Source: Labyrinthula sp. Ha (lineage: Eukaryota; Sar; Bigyra; Labyrinthulida; Labyrinthulaceae). From it: a stretch of DNA of 64,000 bases. The notes under the pieces are model-generated. The model saw nothing but the letters and a program-made list of their open reading frames with translations, made no database searches and was not told the origin of the DNA. How positions within the stretch are numbered: position 1 is the first letter of the stretch; every line of letters starts with the position of its first letter. Location: the NCBI GenBank assembly GCA_015227615.1, contig JAALGZ010000010.1, forward strand, positions 1,302,001 through 1,366,000. Reading direction: 5' to 3'. Shown one piece after another: positions 12,101-21,321 of this stretch. The position numbers and the translations under genes were made by a program.

Positions 12101-15100
12101 AATATATTTTTCTTCTTCACTTTCCTCAATATAATCAGGGTTCATCCAGCGCGACAAACAGTCGGCTGGAATATTTTTATCCCCATCTAAATGGAAAACC
12201 TTTAATCCTATGCTCATGAAGTCTACACTCCATCTCCCCAAACGACTAGCATAAGCTTTCGTTTTAACTTCTTTAGGTTCAATGATTCCAACCAAGTTGC
12301 GGTGGTCAGTGAATAAGACCTTTTCATGGGAATTGAATAATAAATAGTAAGGGTGTTTTTTCAGGGCCATTACCATCGGGTAAAGTTCCTTAGAAGAAAT
12401 ATGCCAGTTAAACTGGCTACCTCCAAAGCTTCCACTATTAAGAGCAATAACTCTGTATCTTGCTTTAAGAGGGTTTTCAATTTCAACATCGTCAGGAGTT
12501 TGACATAAATATAGACTCCAATATTTGTCACTTGCATCAGCAAAAATATAGATGTTTTCATTTTGGTTATAGTAACCCAAGGAACTAACTAGAGTTTTCT
12601 TCAAAGCTTCTTTGAGTTCAATAAAAGCTGTTTCCATTTCTGAAGTCCACTCTATTAATAAGCGTTTCCTTTCAAGGTTTTTTAGTTTACCAACTAATTT
12701 AAAGTCACCAAGCACCAGTTTTCTTATCCTAGAAAACTCGGGTATAATTCCACACAAAAAATTTGCGGTATACACAAACTGCGCAAGCTCGTGCATATAT
12801 TGAGGTTTGACTCTCTCTAAAAGCTTTGTAGCATAAGTAATATCATAGTTGTATCCTTTACCATTCAAAACTCTTCCACAGAAAGTCGCCTTATTGTCAA
12901 TAAAGCTACATTTTTGGATGTTGATCCTCAAATTACGAGCCTGTATTTGCTTTAAATATTTTTCTAGTATTTTTAATAAACCTTCGAACGTTGGGGACAT
13001 AAGAACAGTGTCGTCTATCCATTGCATGCTGTTTTTAGGCCATAATCCAGCGGGGGACAGCACCTGGTGAATCTGTCGCATGCTAAAGAGAGCGGGGGTG
13101 TTACACCAACCCTGCGGTGCTCCCCGGAAGCTATACGCGACTCCCCAGGGCGTCACAAAGGTAAATAGCCTCCCCGCAGCCTTGTCACAGCGTAGATAGT
13201 CGAAACCAGAAAGTAGATCAAAGGATGAAAAATAATTCATATCCTGGGCTCTGTGTAATTGTAGCTCCAATTTAGGTAGAGTATTAGTAACTTTTTTTGT
13301 AGCATCGTTGAGAGGCCTGAAGTCTACAACCATTCTAAACTTTTTAGGGCCTTTCTTAGGTACTACTAAAGTACTCATGGCCGTTGTAGGATTGGGATTG
13401 ACTTCGATAATTCCGGCATCCAACATCTGTTGGATCCTTTTCAATAAAAAACTCTCCTGCTCATATCCTAAGGGGTGTTGGTTCAAGACCCCAACACTTC
13501 TCCCTTCCTTGAGTTCACACTCAATAGGAGTTAAATTAGAGAGAGAGGTGGGTGATTCTGAATCACCAAATGCTTTGACGTTTCTCTTTAGTAAATTAAG
13601 GAGCTCACTCTTCTTATTAAAATCACCATCAAAATGCTTCAAATTTAAACCTCCAACTTTATCTTCTAAAATATTGGTCAAACGTCTTATATCTTCTTCT
13701 GAACTTATATCTAGGTTTGCCCCTTCATCGATTATTTCGAAATTAATCTCATCATCTTGCTCAGCAAAAATCACTGGATCTTTCTTCATTAATTCCTTTG
13801 GCAAAATAAGTTCATTGATAGTTGTAAATTGAGTTTCTTTCTTATCTAAAGAGTCGTAAAAAATATCTTTTTCATAATAAAAATCCTCAGACAAAGCATC
13901 ATAAAAAACATCATCTTGATTAATGTAAAATACACCTCTAGGTTCTATTGTGGCATCATCAACTTGAATGGTTTTCTCTTCTAACTTCAGAGTTTCTTCC
14001 AGCCAGTTAGCCCAATATTCAAGGGCGTTTCCATTTTGAACCTCTTTAAAACTTTTCTTCTTATTCAGTTTCTGCCTTAGAGACGTTAAGGGATCCAACC
14101 CATGAGATCTTAGTTGATCATTTCCTATAATCAAATCATCCCACTGGGGTACATCCATAAGCATACACTCAACGTTCGTGAAAGTGTAAAAACCACCATC
14201 CAGACGAACAATAACCTTGGCCAAAACACCAAGTTCAAATACCCAATAAATCCTTCCTCCAGCAACTTTTATAGCAAATGGGTTATCAAGAGTGATCGTC
14301 TTCGAACAATATTTTCTGAGACGCAAATTCATAGCACTTTTAAAAGCTCCACTGTCTAAGAGTGCTGTGTATTTTTCTCCACCTTCTTCAAAATACACTT
14401 CAACTTCTGCATCCTCATCTAATTCGCTATAATCATAAACGTGACCAGCAGGGATCAAGTTGGGTTTAAGTACTGTTGTACTTTTTATCATATTCAGTTT
14501 CTTAGGGTTGAAAAGAGTTCTCCTAACAGCTTTCTGACCAGTAAACAGCTCAATATCTGTCGCTGGTTCCAACAGCTGCCCAGAAGGCACAGATTCAGCG
14601 ATATTTTCTTTGCCATTAATAACTTGTTGGCTTACAGGTTTCAAGATGTTACCATCTGATTGACCCACAACTCTGGCAGCTAACTTTTTCGCCGCTCTCT
14701 TTTTCCTTCTTCTCTCCTTATATTTTTCCCGTTTCTGCCTTAATTCTGGCTCCGTTGGGATAGCAGATTTCGGGTTCCCATTTCTTTTAGCAAAGCATTT
14801 AGGTTTTTTATGGCCGTATTCATAACAGTGGGTGCATAAACTGGTAATTAACAACTCAGCTGGCATATCTTGACCCACGTTATTCACAGCTTCAACTTTA
14901 ACCTTAGGTTTTAACTTCTTTGCTTTCGTTTTATTTGATGATTTGAACCTAGATCTTACATGGAGAGGTGGTAAACTATCGAGAACAAAATCTATTAAAG
15001 CAACTCGATTCTTTTGCTTCAACTCTGGTTTAAGCCTCAGGTCTTTTTTTCTGACCCATACATATTCAGGAAGTTTCTCGAAGATAGCTTCAGCAATAAG

Positions 15101-15628
15101 TCCGGGCTTCATTTCAGCCCCTGGTGGCATGATATTCAATAACTCATCCACTTCTTTAAACATAATAACGATTGCTTCTTCTTCAAGAATATCTTCGTTA
15201 AAATAAATATATTTTTTAATTAAATCTTCAGCAGATTTTAAATCTTTTGTTTTCTCCTGTTGAACTTTTTCTTTTAAATACTTAATGATGTCCTGATCTG
15301 TATTGGTCTTTCCTAGAAACTTCAAGTGTTGAAAAGCTTTTCTAGATAGTTTTTGAGCTACAGAAATAAGGCTCTTCTGTTCTCCAGTAAGCCTTTCATA
15401 TTGAAATAGAAAATCTTCTACATCTTCAACATTTAAACTATTTAGCTCGTCCAACTTTACCAAACTAAAATCTTTAAAAGACGTAACTAGTGTCTCCAAT
15501 ACACCCACCATCTGATTAGCCTGCTGTTCAGACACCTCTTTTATTAGGCGAGTTATCTGGGCGTTATTTAAGCTCCTCCCCTCATTATTATCTCCCCTAT
15601 TACTAGGAGATCCAAACAAGGAAGCCAT
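9143..15628 (-). CDS. Gag-Pol polyprotein fused to Myb/SANT-like and MT-A70 methyltransferase domains
   Basis: A single 2161-residue frame. Order, with rough residues: a gag-like region; a CCHC zinc knuckle (~268-281, CTHCYEYGHKKPKC); an aspartic protease (~430, ALLDSGA); reverse transcriptase (~760-960, FDLLSGF, WIDD); RNase H (~1035-1150, FADAS); integrase with zinc-binding and DDE core (~1260-1560); a chromodomain (~1625-1680, VKWRGFDNDRNTWE). Then come a Myb/SANT-like segment (~1745-1800, WSLFEAYTLKVL..WLPGKSKQQIYNRLQRY) and a C-terminal MT-A70 domain (~1985-2160). The last is recognised from KPVELYQIIE, WELFGRNNNLRRGWLTVGNQ and FLSRLIWVKVNEDGRI, which line up with the METTL3-family C-terminus (KPDEIYGMIE, IELFGRPHN..NWITLGNQ). 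Known MT-A70 enzymes methylate adenine N6 in RNA or DNA. Whether this copy is active is not judged here. Confidence 0.92.
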   Translation of the reverse strand: MASLFGSPSNRGDNNEGRSLNNAQITRLIKEVSEQQANQMVGVLETLVTSFKDFSLVKLDELNSLNVEDVEDFLFQYERLTGEQKSLISVAQKLSRKAFQHLKFLGKTNTDQDIIKYLKEKVQQEKTKDLKSAEDLIKKYIYFNEDILEEEAIVIMFKEVDELLNIMPPGAEMKPGLIAEAIFEKLPEYVWVRKKDLRLKPELKQKNRVALIDFVLDSLPPLHVRSRFKSSNKTKAKKLKPKVKVEAVNNVGQDMPAELLITSLCTHCYEYGHKKPKCFAKRNGNPKSAIPTEPELRQKREKYKERRRKKRAAKKLAARVVGQSDGNILKPVSQQVINGKENIAESVPSGQLLEPATDIELFTGQKAVRRTLFNPKKLNMIKSTTVLKPNLIPAGHVYDYSELDEDAEVEVYFEEGGEKYTALLDSGAFKSAMNLRLRKYCSKTITLDNPFAIKVAGGRIYWVFELGVLAKVIVRLDGGFYTFTNVECMLMDVPQWDDLIIGNDQLRSHGLDPLTSLRQKLNKKKSFKEVQNGNALEYWANWLEETLKLEEKTIQVDDATIEPRGVFYINQDDVFYDALSEDFYYEKDIFYDSLDKKETQFTTINELILPKELMKKDPVIFAEQDDEINFEIIDEGANLDISSEEDIRRLTNILEDKVGGLNLKHFDGDFNKKSELLNLLKRNVKAFGDSESPTSLSNLTPIECELKEGRSVGVLNQHPLGYEQESFLLKRIQQMLDAGIIEVNPNPTTAMSTLVVPKKGPKKFRMVVDFRPLNDATKKVTNTLPKLELQLHRAQDMNYFSSFDLLSGFDYLRCDKAAGRLFTFVTPWGVAYSFRGAPQGWCNTPALFSMRQIHQVLSPAGLWPKNSMQWIDDTVLMSPTFEGLLKILEKYLKQIQARNLRINIQKCSFIDNKATFCGRVLNGKGYNYDITYATKLLERVKPQYMHELAQFVYTANFLCGIIPEFSRIRKLVLGDFKLVGKLKNLERKRLLIEWTSEMETAFIELKEALKKTLVSSLGYYNQNENIYIFADASDKYWSLYLCQTPDDVEIENPLKARYRVIALNSGSFGGSQFNWHISSKELYPMVMALKKHPYYLLFNSHEKVLFTDHRNLVGIIEPKEVKTKAYASRLGRWSVDFMSIGLKVFHLDGDKNIPADCLSRWMNPDYIEESEEEKYIYRINKILSINSSWDEAEYWKNVDSYHISMRHPVHDAKPPASNWQVMDDLFVFKYQKKDIPSLTEVLKENEKIFLTRSLIPVAVCHAHLVFNHGARKFEWKYIVKNYVIKAEDKELLNKTITRFRKQCMSLPEKSLIVRRPLNITEFGDKARRVLYADFLHINTHGWVLTLIDSLTRLTLLTYAKTANVEVVVDALWKWHSHFILADEFFLVTDQGSHFVNAVVTRFLKESNGLHKMTAAYISQTAGTVEVQNKSVLKNLRSLVSEFGLKEDQWPRILTLVQGFLNSNPLTCRGYPNKSPFELIYGEDVKFATLGSGNLKLGEKDLDLLKQESAKLSKKIADYQDTAYKKGLEYRYVANKRRGKRLTPIQFNVGEYVWLSEKGLGNMQKDKSRPRWSGPYQLTMQISEHLFEVKDLMGNTKIRHTSLLVPFAPSSFLPSPDTTVVFILDKGKLEVDSIVDLKKTTENEFLVSVKWRGFDNDRNTWEAAVIMYEDVPLILLKYLEENKNNILVKELVQFLKLLYPEAKYRSELSRVFRMGQARETFEDLVHKLLSQRIVVTAEGLMIQYSWSLFEAYTLKVLVAKFGMGNFVEFKKWLPGKSKQQIYNRLQRYLRRQSLEHLHGLKVNLDVVRRNNLKAGKYYLKNKKSLDDRIKCMKRFFNVWRYAEQHIKNNSKSFKVKLVVYDVFSIEGLKQLYSEVSQVIADEGTWDKYPEYNGDLTEFRQQIKWCIKEYSKRLHDVSEGFEELKVIVKNEFEGVEVFVKGYQLKWSKTINMVHAVNQELNVEFYIWKRPRGSRYINKDVQDFIFNQEEKPDVLIVDLPFKMFSSDPVRGPKVEYDVLDDAAILNLDVNGLPPNNMWFVWTVFKKRELVLKWMAKNGIKFLSRLIWVKVNEDGRILSTLGNVTGACTEEVLIGLRGQFPDTLERRFIGKEVYYGVRRGNSEKPVELYQIIENVFNNDAVKWELFGRNNNLRRGWLTVGNQVGF

Positions 15629-15710
15629 AGCTAGTGAATACCAAGATCAGTTCTTTAACAGAAGACGAATACCTCGCACAACTTCGTTTCTACAAAAACA
15701 AATATTGCAA

Positions 15711-15944
15711 TATTGAGAGTTTTCCGTCCAGTAAATATACTCTTCTCTAGACGCGGCCGAGTAGCAGTCGTGTAGAGGTAAACGTGAAATATAAAAGTTT
15801 GTTCTTCTTTTTGTTACCCTTAATAACTTAATAAGTGTGTGTAATTCTCTAACTACTATGTAAACCAATGACGTGGCATGGTGTAAATGTAAATAACGAA
15901 ATATAAATAAGAGATATTCATAAAAAAGGTAGCAAACCGTAACA
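15711..15944 (-). repeat. 5' LTR of the Ty3/gypsy element
   Basis: A 234-bp direct repeat of 8889-9122, oriented with the coding strand (minus), so this is the upstream, promoter-bearing copy. The polyprotein frame starts ~80 bp downstream of its inner edge. It is flanked outside by AACT at 15945-15948. Confidence 0.93.
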
Positions 15945-16293
15945 AACTCAAACGCAATATTATAGAAATCTGCATTCGTTTTTTCTGAAGCTGCTCAATA
16001 AATAACCCAAGAAACTCTCTGTTTGTCATACGCTCAAATGTTATTTCCTGAATGGATTTACATGCCTGGATTATCAGCACTATTTCTTTTGCTAATAATG
16101 CTTTGTTATGACTTTTCTGGATTTGTATTGTCATGAAATGTGTTCTCTCAGAAACAACTTTTTGAGAGAACGCCCAAAGTTCATGTAGAACCTTTTCGAA
16201 CGTGTACTCCGAGGTTATATCTATTTTTATTTCTTCCAAAGTATTTATTGAGCCATAATATGATATTATTGAGTTTCCTGTTTCTGTACTCAT
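15945..16293 (-). pseudogene. 5' half of the host gene split by the retrotransposon
   Basis: ATG at 16293 opens a frame of 116 codons that runs unbroken into the retrotransposon LTR. The residues (MSTETGNSIISYYGS...) include helices rich in Lys, Ile and Leu, but no named domain is recognised. The matching 3' half is at 8349-8888, and the two frames are in register when one AACT target copy is counted, which supports a single ancestral gene. In this allele the product would end inside the LTR. The family is unknown, possibly leucine-rich-repeat-like from the downstream half. Confidence 0.75.
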
Positions 16294-19223
16294 CTTATTC
16301 GCACCAAACCTATATTGTTCAAGAGAGACTGTCTGTTTTGTTTATTGTACTTCCTGGTTTTGGGCATATTTAACGTTACGTTACGGAATGATATTGGATC
16401 TCCAAATTTATATCCAAAGGGAGATAAAGTGAAAGCAGGTTGAGTCATCTTGTTTCTCTTTAACTAACTATACGAGGATTAATAAACCTATTTTTTATCG
16501 CTAATAGTAGTTTATAACTGTTTTCTTTTATGAGAGCCATATTATTATTAGTTTATAGCCTTTGTCATTCTGCAGTTTCTCCCTGTAACATGAAGTGGCA
16601 GTTTCAAGTCCATCCGACATGAGATTTTTCTAGGCCACTAAGAGTATCTAGCTCTGTGTAGAAAATATATGAGCATAGCCCTATTCAAAAATGTTGCTGG
16701 GTTTTTAATTCTTAAAATTATAAAATTATAGAGCACTTCGATTCCTAACTCTAGGTCTACGGATTAATTTATAACTTAGAAGCAAAATTCTCGTGGTAAT
16801 TTTTTATTGGTAATTATTAGAATTTATAAAATTATTTTAACTGATTGCTGCAAATTATTATTTATCACTACAATAATGAGCCAAATGGCTCTGTATGAAA
16901 TAATCCAAGAAGATCTTTCATTGTTGTGCCCCATGAAAACCTCCAAGCACTGTGTCATATAGACCAACTGGATTCAATTCTCCAGCTATTTCTGTGCTTC
17001 ATGGGCACTCTTAGGAGCTCTTAATTCTCTATAAAATGTCTTCCGTGTTCTCTAGTGGTTCTAATCATGGCCATTTAGCCCTATTTTGTGTTGATGATCA
17101 GGTAATAGCAAGAATGAATTCTGGTTCATTTCATTGAAAGTAAGACCCGATGTTTATTATTGGTAATGAAAGTTGAAACAAATTTGAGTTGACTATAGGC
17201 AACTTTGATCAAATTAAAATTCTTGCTGCTGCATGTTGCTCACCAGAGCTTAAATATGTTGTTAGTTTCAGCATTCCCTATTGTATGAGTTAATACTTAC
17301 TTGCTCAATGTATGTGCGCAGTTTTCAATACATATAATAACCCTTTCAGCTTTTTTCAGTTTTCATGACAAAAATGGATTTCTAAATGAGAAGGTTTGCT
17401 CCAAAACTTGCGGCAGATCAAGAATATTTTTTTTTCTCAAAGAATCTGTACAGACTTAAGAAACATATGCCCAGTTCTTGAAAGGGCACACAGATTTTCT
17501 ACCAGAGAATTCGGATGAAACAAGTATCGGTTCAATAATAACATTATAAGCAGTTACTTCTTCATTTTTATTAGCACTCTTAAGGAATGATAAAAGATAC
17601 AATGAAACCAGCTTCGAGATTTTTTCAGTGATGAATAAGCGATGAAAGAATAGATTTCAGGTGAAAGCTCTTCATTTGCAAGGACTCTCTGACTCTGAAT
17701 TATGAAAACATTTTTTATTAACTACCCAGTTTTCTATAATAGTGTACTCTCTGAAAAGCATTATCTTTTTTTCTACTGAACATTTGGAAGTTATATTGAG
17801 TTGCATTACCGATTCGGGAACCAGGATGAAGCTAGCTTCATTTTACATTTCACATTTCGATTTTTTTTAACTTTTGGTGATTTTTCTCATTTTATTTTAG
17901 GATATATCAAAAGAAATTCTTAGGTCTACATTTCATAGCTCAGTCTGTTTAGAATTCAATTAGCTATTGTATCAAGAAATGAATTGGTTGTGCTAATTAG
18001 AACTAAGTAATTTGGATATAGTTTTAAGATTGCTTGACGTAATAAGTTCTGTTGTCCTATCTCGAAACTCTTTCCAGGTTCACTCTGATTAACAAGTTTT
18101 CTGTGCTCTTTTCAATGGAAAAAAGCTCCAGCAATAAAATAGAAGTAAAATGAGGTTTAAGCTTTTATATCATCCAGAAATAAACATGAGTCATTAATAT
18201 ATGCTTCAGATTTGAACCTAAATGTGTAAATGGTACACTCCCTCTGATGCTTTTGCGTTATTTCGCCAACTCCTATGCCTAGTGTAAAAATTCAACTTTG
18301 ACCTTAGGGTATTTACAAAAAAATACATAGAACGCAAGGTTAAACTTTTTACTGGCTCTTGTTTCTCTTCTCAACAGTTGCATGCATATTAAAAATTCGT
18401 GTATGAAAAAGTTCAAAGAAAATTAAAGCATTACAATGATTATGGGCCTTTAGCTACGACAGCTCAGCAGACTAAGCATTAGTTACTTAATTTAATCCTA
18501 AATTCTAAGATTAACCTGAACTTAGAGCTCCTTCTGGGGAGAGAGTTAATATCGCTTAGGACTTTTGTGTATAAAGCAAGTAAGAAACAGTGTAGGTAAA
18601 TGAGCTCAGATATTTAGCTAAGAAGAGGCATTCATTCAAGGTTAATCTAAGTATACTCCAACTCAAAATTAAGACAACTTATTGAATTATATTGATTATG
18701 CCCAACCTACAGATCAGGTTCTTGCACAAAAACCTTAAGTTATCACTGACAAAACCAAAGGTAACAAGATATGTGTTCAGCGAAACTATTTTACTTTTCT
18801 GATTTAAATTATTCAAAAGAGTATCTTGCAAAAAAAGAAGGAGAAAAAGAGAAATAGTCATTATGTTTTCTTCCAAAATCTTTTGAGGGTTACATTTGGT
18901 TCCCAAATAAAGTGTTCTACATGCCCATAAATAGATATTGGTATTAAACGCAGTTTATAATATTTAATACAGTAAAGAGATACAGTAAGAATCCATTCAA
19001 ACCTAATATTTCCTTGGAAATAATAATTTCAATGATATTGTGTAATAATTGTGCCATGGAATTATTTTACTTGTGTCATACACCAGGGAATAAATAAGAT
19101 TCTCAGAATATTCCAAGATCAAAGAATTACAAAAAAACAAGCGGAAATGTTTCGTATTTAATTTTGAATCTCTTCTTAAATCATGAAGGAAGGTATGTCT
19201 TTGATATCAGTAAACAAAGTAAA
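16294..19223. other. Intergenic, ~2.9 kb without a recognisable gene
   Basis: AT-rich sequence between the divergent start of the split gene (-) and the first membrane-protein copy (+). Only short open frames without family signatures are present; no tRNA or repeat was recognised. Confidence 0.55.
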
Positions 19224-20648
19224 ATGAAGCCAAAGACCAAAATAGAAAGACAACTTCCTGCAATCAGTGAAGCAGGAAGCTTTTATGGAAACTATTATAA
19301 AACACAAGGATTTGGAAAAAGCCTTGCTAATACATCCTATGAACATGAATCTACGAATCGTATTTTTGATAGACATTCAAAAGCAACTTTTAACCCAATT
19401 GCTTCCTCCCTTCCCTTCACAGGGCTTCAGCAGCCATCTATAGACTTTGAGGATCTAGCTAATTCTAAAAAAGCTAGTAGTGTAATAGAACTAACCTTTC
19501 TAAAACCATTAAAGCCAAAAAGGAGAAAACTGTTTTCTTTGTGCATTATTCTCATTCTTTTTATCGCTGCTGCTGCGGGATTTTTGTCCGTTAAAGAAAA
19601 AGAAAAGAAGGACAAAAAAGAAACAGAAAGTCAAGAAGAAACCTCTACAGCGAGAGAAGAGCTACTGCGAGCTTGCGAAGGTGATGATGCTGAACTTTCA
19701 AGGTTTCAGATTGCAAGAAACATTGACTCTAAACAACAGAGTGCATTGAGAGTTAGGTTAGAAAACATGGACTTGGCTTGTTTTCCTAGTGATCCTTTTC
19801 GCTATGTTGAAAAGCAACTTACTGGTAGTTTAGAACTATTCAACTGTTCAATTGGGGTGGTTGCAGATGGTGTAATGGCAGAAAATGCTTTTGATAATCT
19901 TGGCTTACGAGTAACTGAAAGCACTGTAAAATATTTTGGTAATCAACGCAATGCGAAGATTCCATTTTTCTACGTTGTAGGTTCTGAAATCATTGAGTTA
20001 CCGCAGAATCTTCTTGTAGATAGTCTTTTCTTGGATAGCTTGGTTAATTTTGAGTTCACTGAAGTTAACACTCAGTTTTTTACAAACTCAGAGTTTTCTG
20101 GAATCTCTTTCTATAGTTTTCTAAACGAAGAACATTTAATCCAGCTACAAAATCATCTCGATGAGCTAGATGAGAAAATTAAGTTTGCGGTTCTTGATCA
20201 AGATAATGTTTTAGTATTTTTCAATAACTCGTTTACAAGTTTTCCTGAAAATTTTCTTGGTGCAGATTATTTTGAGTTTAAGAGTGATGTGTTAACTCTA
20301 GTAATTGAGGAAGATGAACTAAGTGAAATAAAAGAAAGTACTTTTGAAAAGCAAGATGAAGTTTCAGTAAGACTATTTGTTGGAAATGAAAAGAATATGA
20401 AAATTCTTCCCACTGCCTTTCAGGTGCTAAACATTACAGAGTTTGATGTTGGAAGAACACAAGTAAGTTTTGGGTTCTATGATTTTTCAGTACATCCAAA
20501 CCTGAAAAGCATATTTCTTCCTCCAAATCTTGTTCCTCAAGATTGTGACGAAGAGGTTGAATTGAGGTTTCAGCATGGAATTTTCCCTGAAGTTAATCTT
20601 GTTAATGTGAACCTTGATTGCAACATAATAATAATTACACCTCGTTAA
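19224..20648 (+). CDS. Single-pass (type II) membrane protein, intact copy of a tandem family
   Basis: 474 residues from the ATG at 19224, the start chosen because the third paralogue also begins MKP at its ATG. Residues 1-103 are a hydrophilic tail containing IELTFLKPLKPKRRK. Residues ~104-122 form one hydrophobic transmembrane helix (SLCIILILFIAAAAGFL). A charged linker follows, then a ~330-residue ectodomain of repeating short strands (ELFNCSIGVVADGVM, ELPQNLL, FTSFPENFL, ILPTAF). These look like leucine-rich-repeat or beta-solenoid units with conserved Cys (CEGDDAELSR; LACFPSDPFRY; NCSIG; QDCDEE). With Lys/Arg before the helix and no signal peptide, the C-terminus is probably extracytoplasmic. 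No named family is recognised. It is followed by two damaged relatives on the same strand. Confidence 0.8.
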   Translation: MKPKTKIERQLPAISEAGSFYGNYYKTQGFGKSLANTSYEHESTNRIFDRHSKATFNPIASSLPFTGLQQPSIDFEDLANSKKASSVIELTFLKPLKPKRRKLFSLCIILILFIAAAAGFLSVKEKEKKDKKETESQEETSTAREELLRACEGDDAELSRFQIARNIDSKQQSALRVRLENMDLACFPSDPFRYVEKQLTGSLELFNCSIGVVADGVMAENAFDNLGLRVTESTVKYFGNQRNAKIPFFYVVGSEIIELPQNLLVDSLFLDSLVNFEFTEVNTQFFTNSEFSGISFYSFLNEEHLIQLQNHLDELDEKIKFAVLDQDNVLVFFNNSFTSFPENFLGADYFEFKSDVLTLVIEEDELSEIKESTFEKQDEVSVRLFVGNEKNMKILPTAFQVLNITEFDVGRTQVSFGFYDFSVHPNLKSIFLPPNLVPQDCDEEVELRFQHGIFPEVNLVNVNLDCNIIIITPR

Positions 20649-21321
20649 GTATTAGAATATTTGGTTCTTTTTAGAAATTATTAAGATATTATAGTACTTT
20701 ACATCTAGACTTGTATTCAGGGTATACTACTCGGTTCAAAGAATACTACCATTTGAGTATAAAGATAAAAGACACTGTGTATATATCAAGGTATGTTTTC
20801 TCTTATTGCATTAGAACAAAAATGTATATAATGAAAACCACTAGAGAAACACAAAGAGCTCTTTAGGCTGTACTTCTACTTTATACATAAGAAATACCGA
20901 AGGCATTCTTAGATTGAAACCAAGCTATCTCTATAGAAGAGTAGATATAAAATGTTTGACTCATATGGCTCAGAAAAAGTTTTTACTCAGGTATTAAGCA
21001 TATGAGGAAAGAGCTATCAAGCCTAAAAAGCTGATCCGTTACTATTGAATTCAATTCCATGAACGAACTCTAAGAAGAAAAAAAAAGGGTAGTAAAATGG
21101 ATCTGTGTTCCTTTGTCTGTTCTGATGAGAAAGACCTTGGAATAAAAGTTCCAATACACAGGGAGAATATCAATACTTTTAGGTTATTGTGAAGCAAGAA
21201 TAATAAATACTTCTGTAATAGTTCTTGGAACACTTTTGTAGTTAACGGATACCAGACCAATAAACGAAATCAAAGTCAACAGTTTTTATTACGCAATCAA
21301 AGAAAAATGTTGATGTAGATT
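20649..21321. other. Spacer between tandem copies 1 and 2
   Basis: About 670 bp of AT-rich sequence with no gene seen; it would hold the 3' end of copy 1 and the promoter of copy 2. A splice-acceptor-like TTTTGTTCAG lies at 21321-21330, at the beginning of the copy 2 frame. Confidence 0.5.

Larger units (their letters stand above)
8889..15944 (-). mobile_element. Ty3/gypsy LTR retrotransposon with chromodomain, Myb/SANT-like and MT-A70 domains
   Basis: A 7056-bp element, apparently whole: two 234-bp LTRs with about two mismatches between them, a 4-bp AACT target repeat, and one long uninterrupted frame covering gag-like region, protease, RT, RNase H, integrase and C-terminal extras. The near identity of the LTRs and the still-open flanking host frame point to a very recent insertion. 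The order RT-RNase H-integrase and the chromodomain after integrase place it in the Ty3/gypsy (Metaviridae-like) chromovirus-type group. No primer-binding site matching a tRNA end was recognised next to the 5' LTR. The extra MT-A70 module is not a usual part of this family. Confidence 0.95.

Noticed and set aside
9402-15206. Several plus-strand frames of 60-174 codons within the retrotransposon
   Set aside because: All are antisense shadows of the single long polyprotein frame.
15647-15868. 73-codon minus-strand frame across the 5' LTR
   Set aside because: Runs from leader sequence into the LTR with no domain; a by-product of the LTR sequence.
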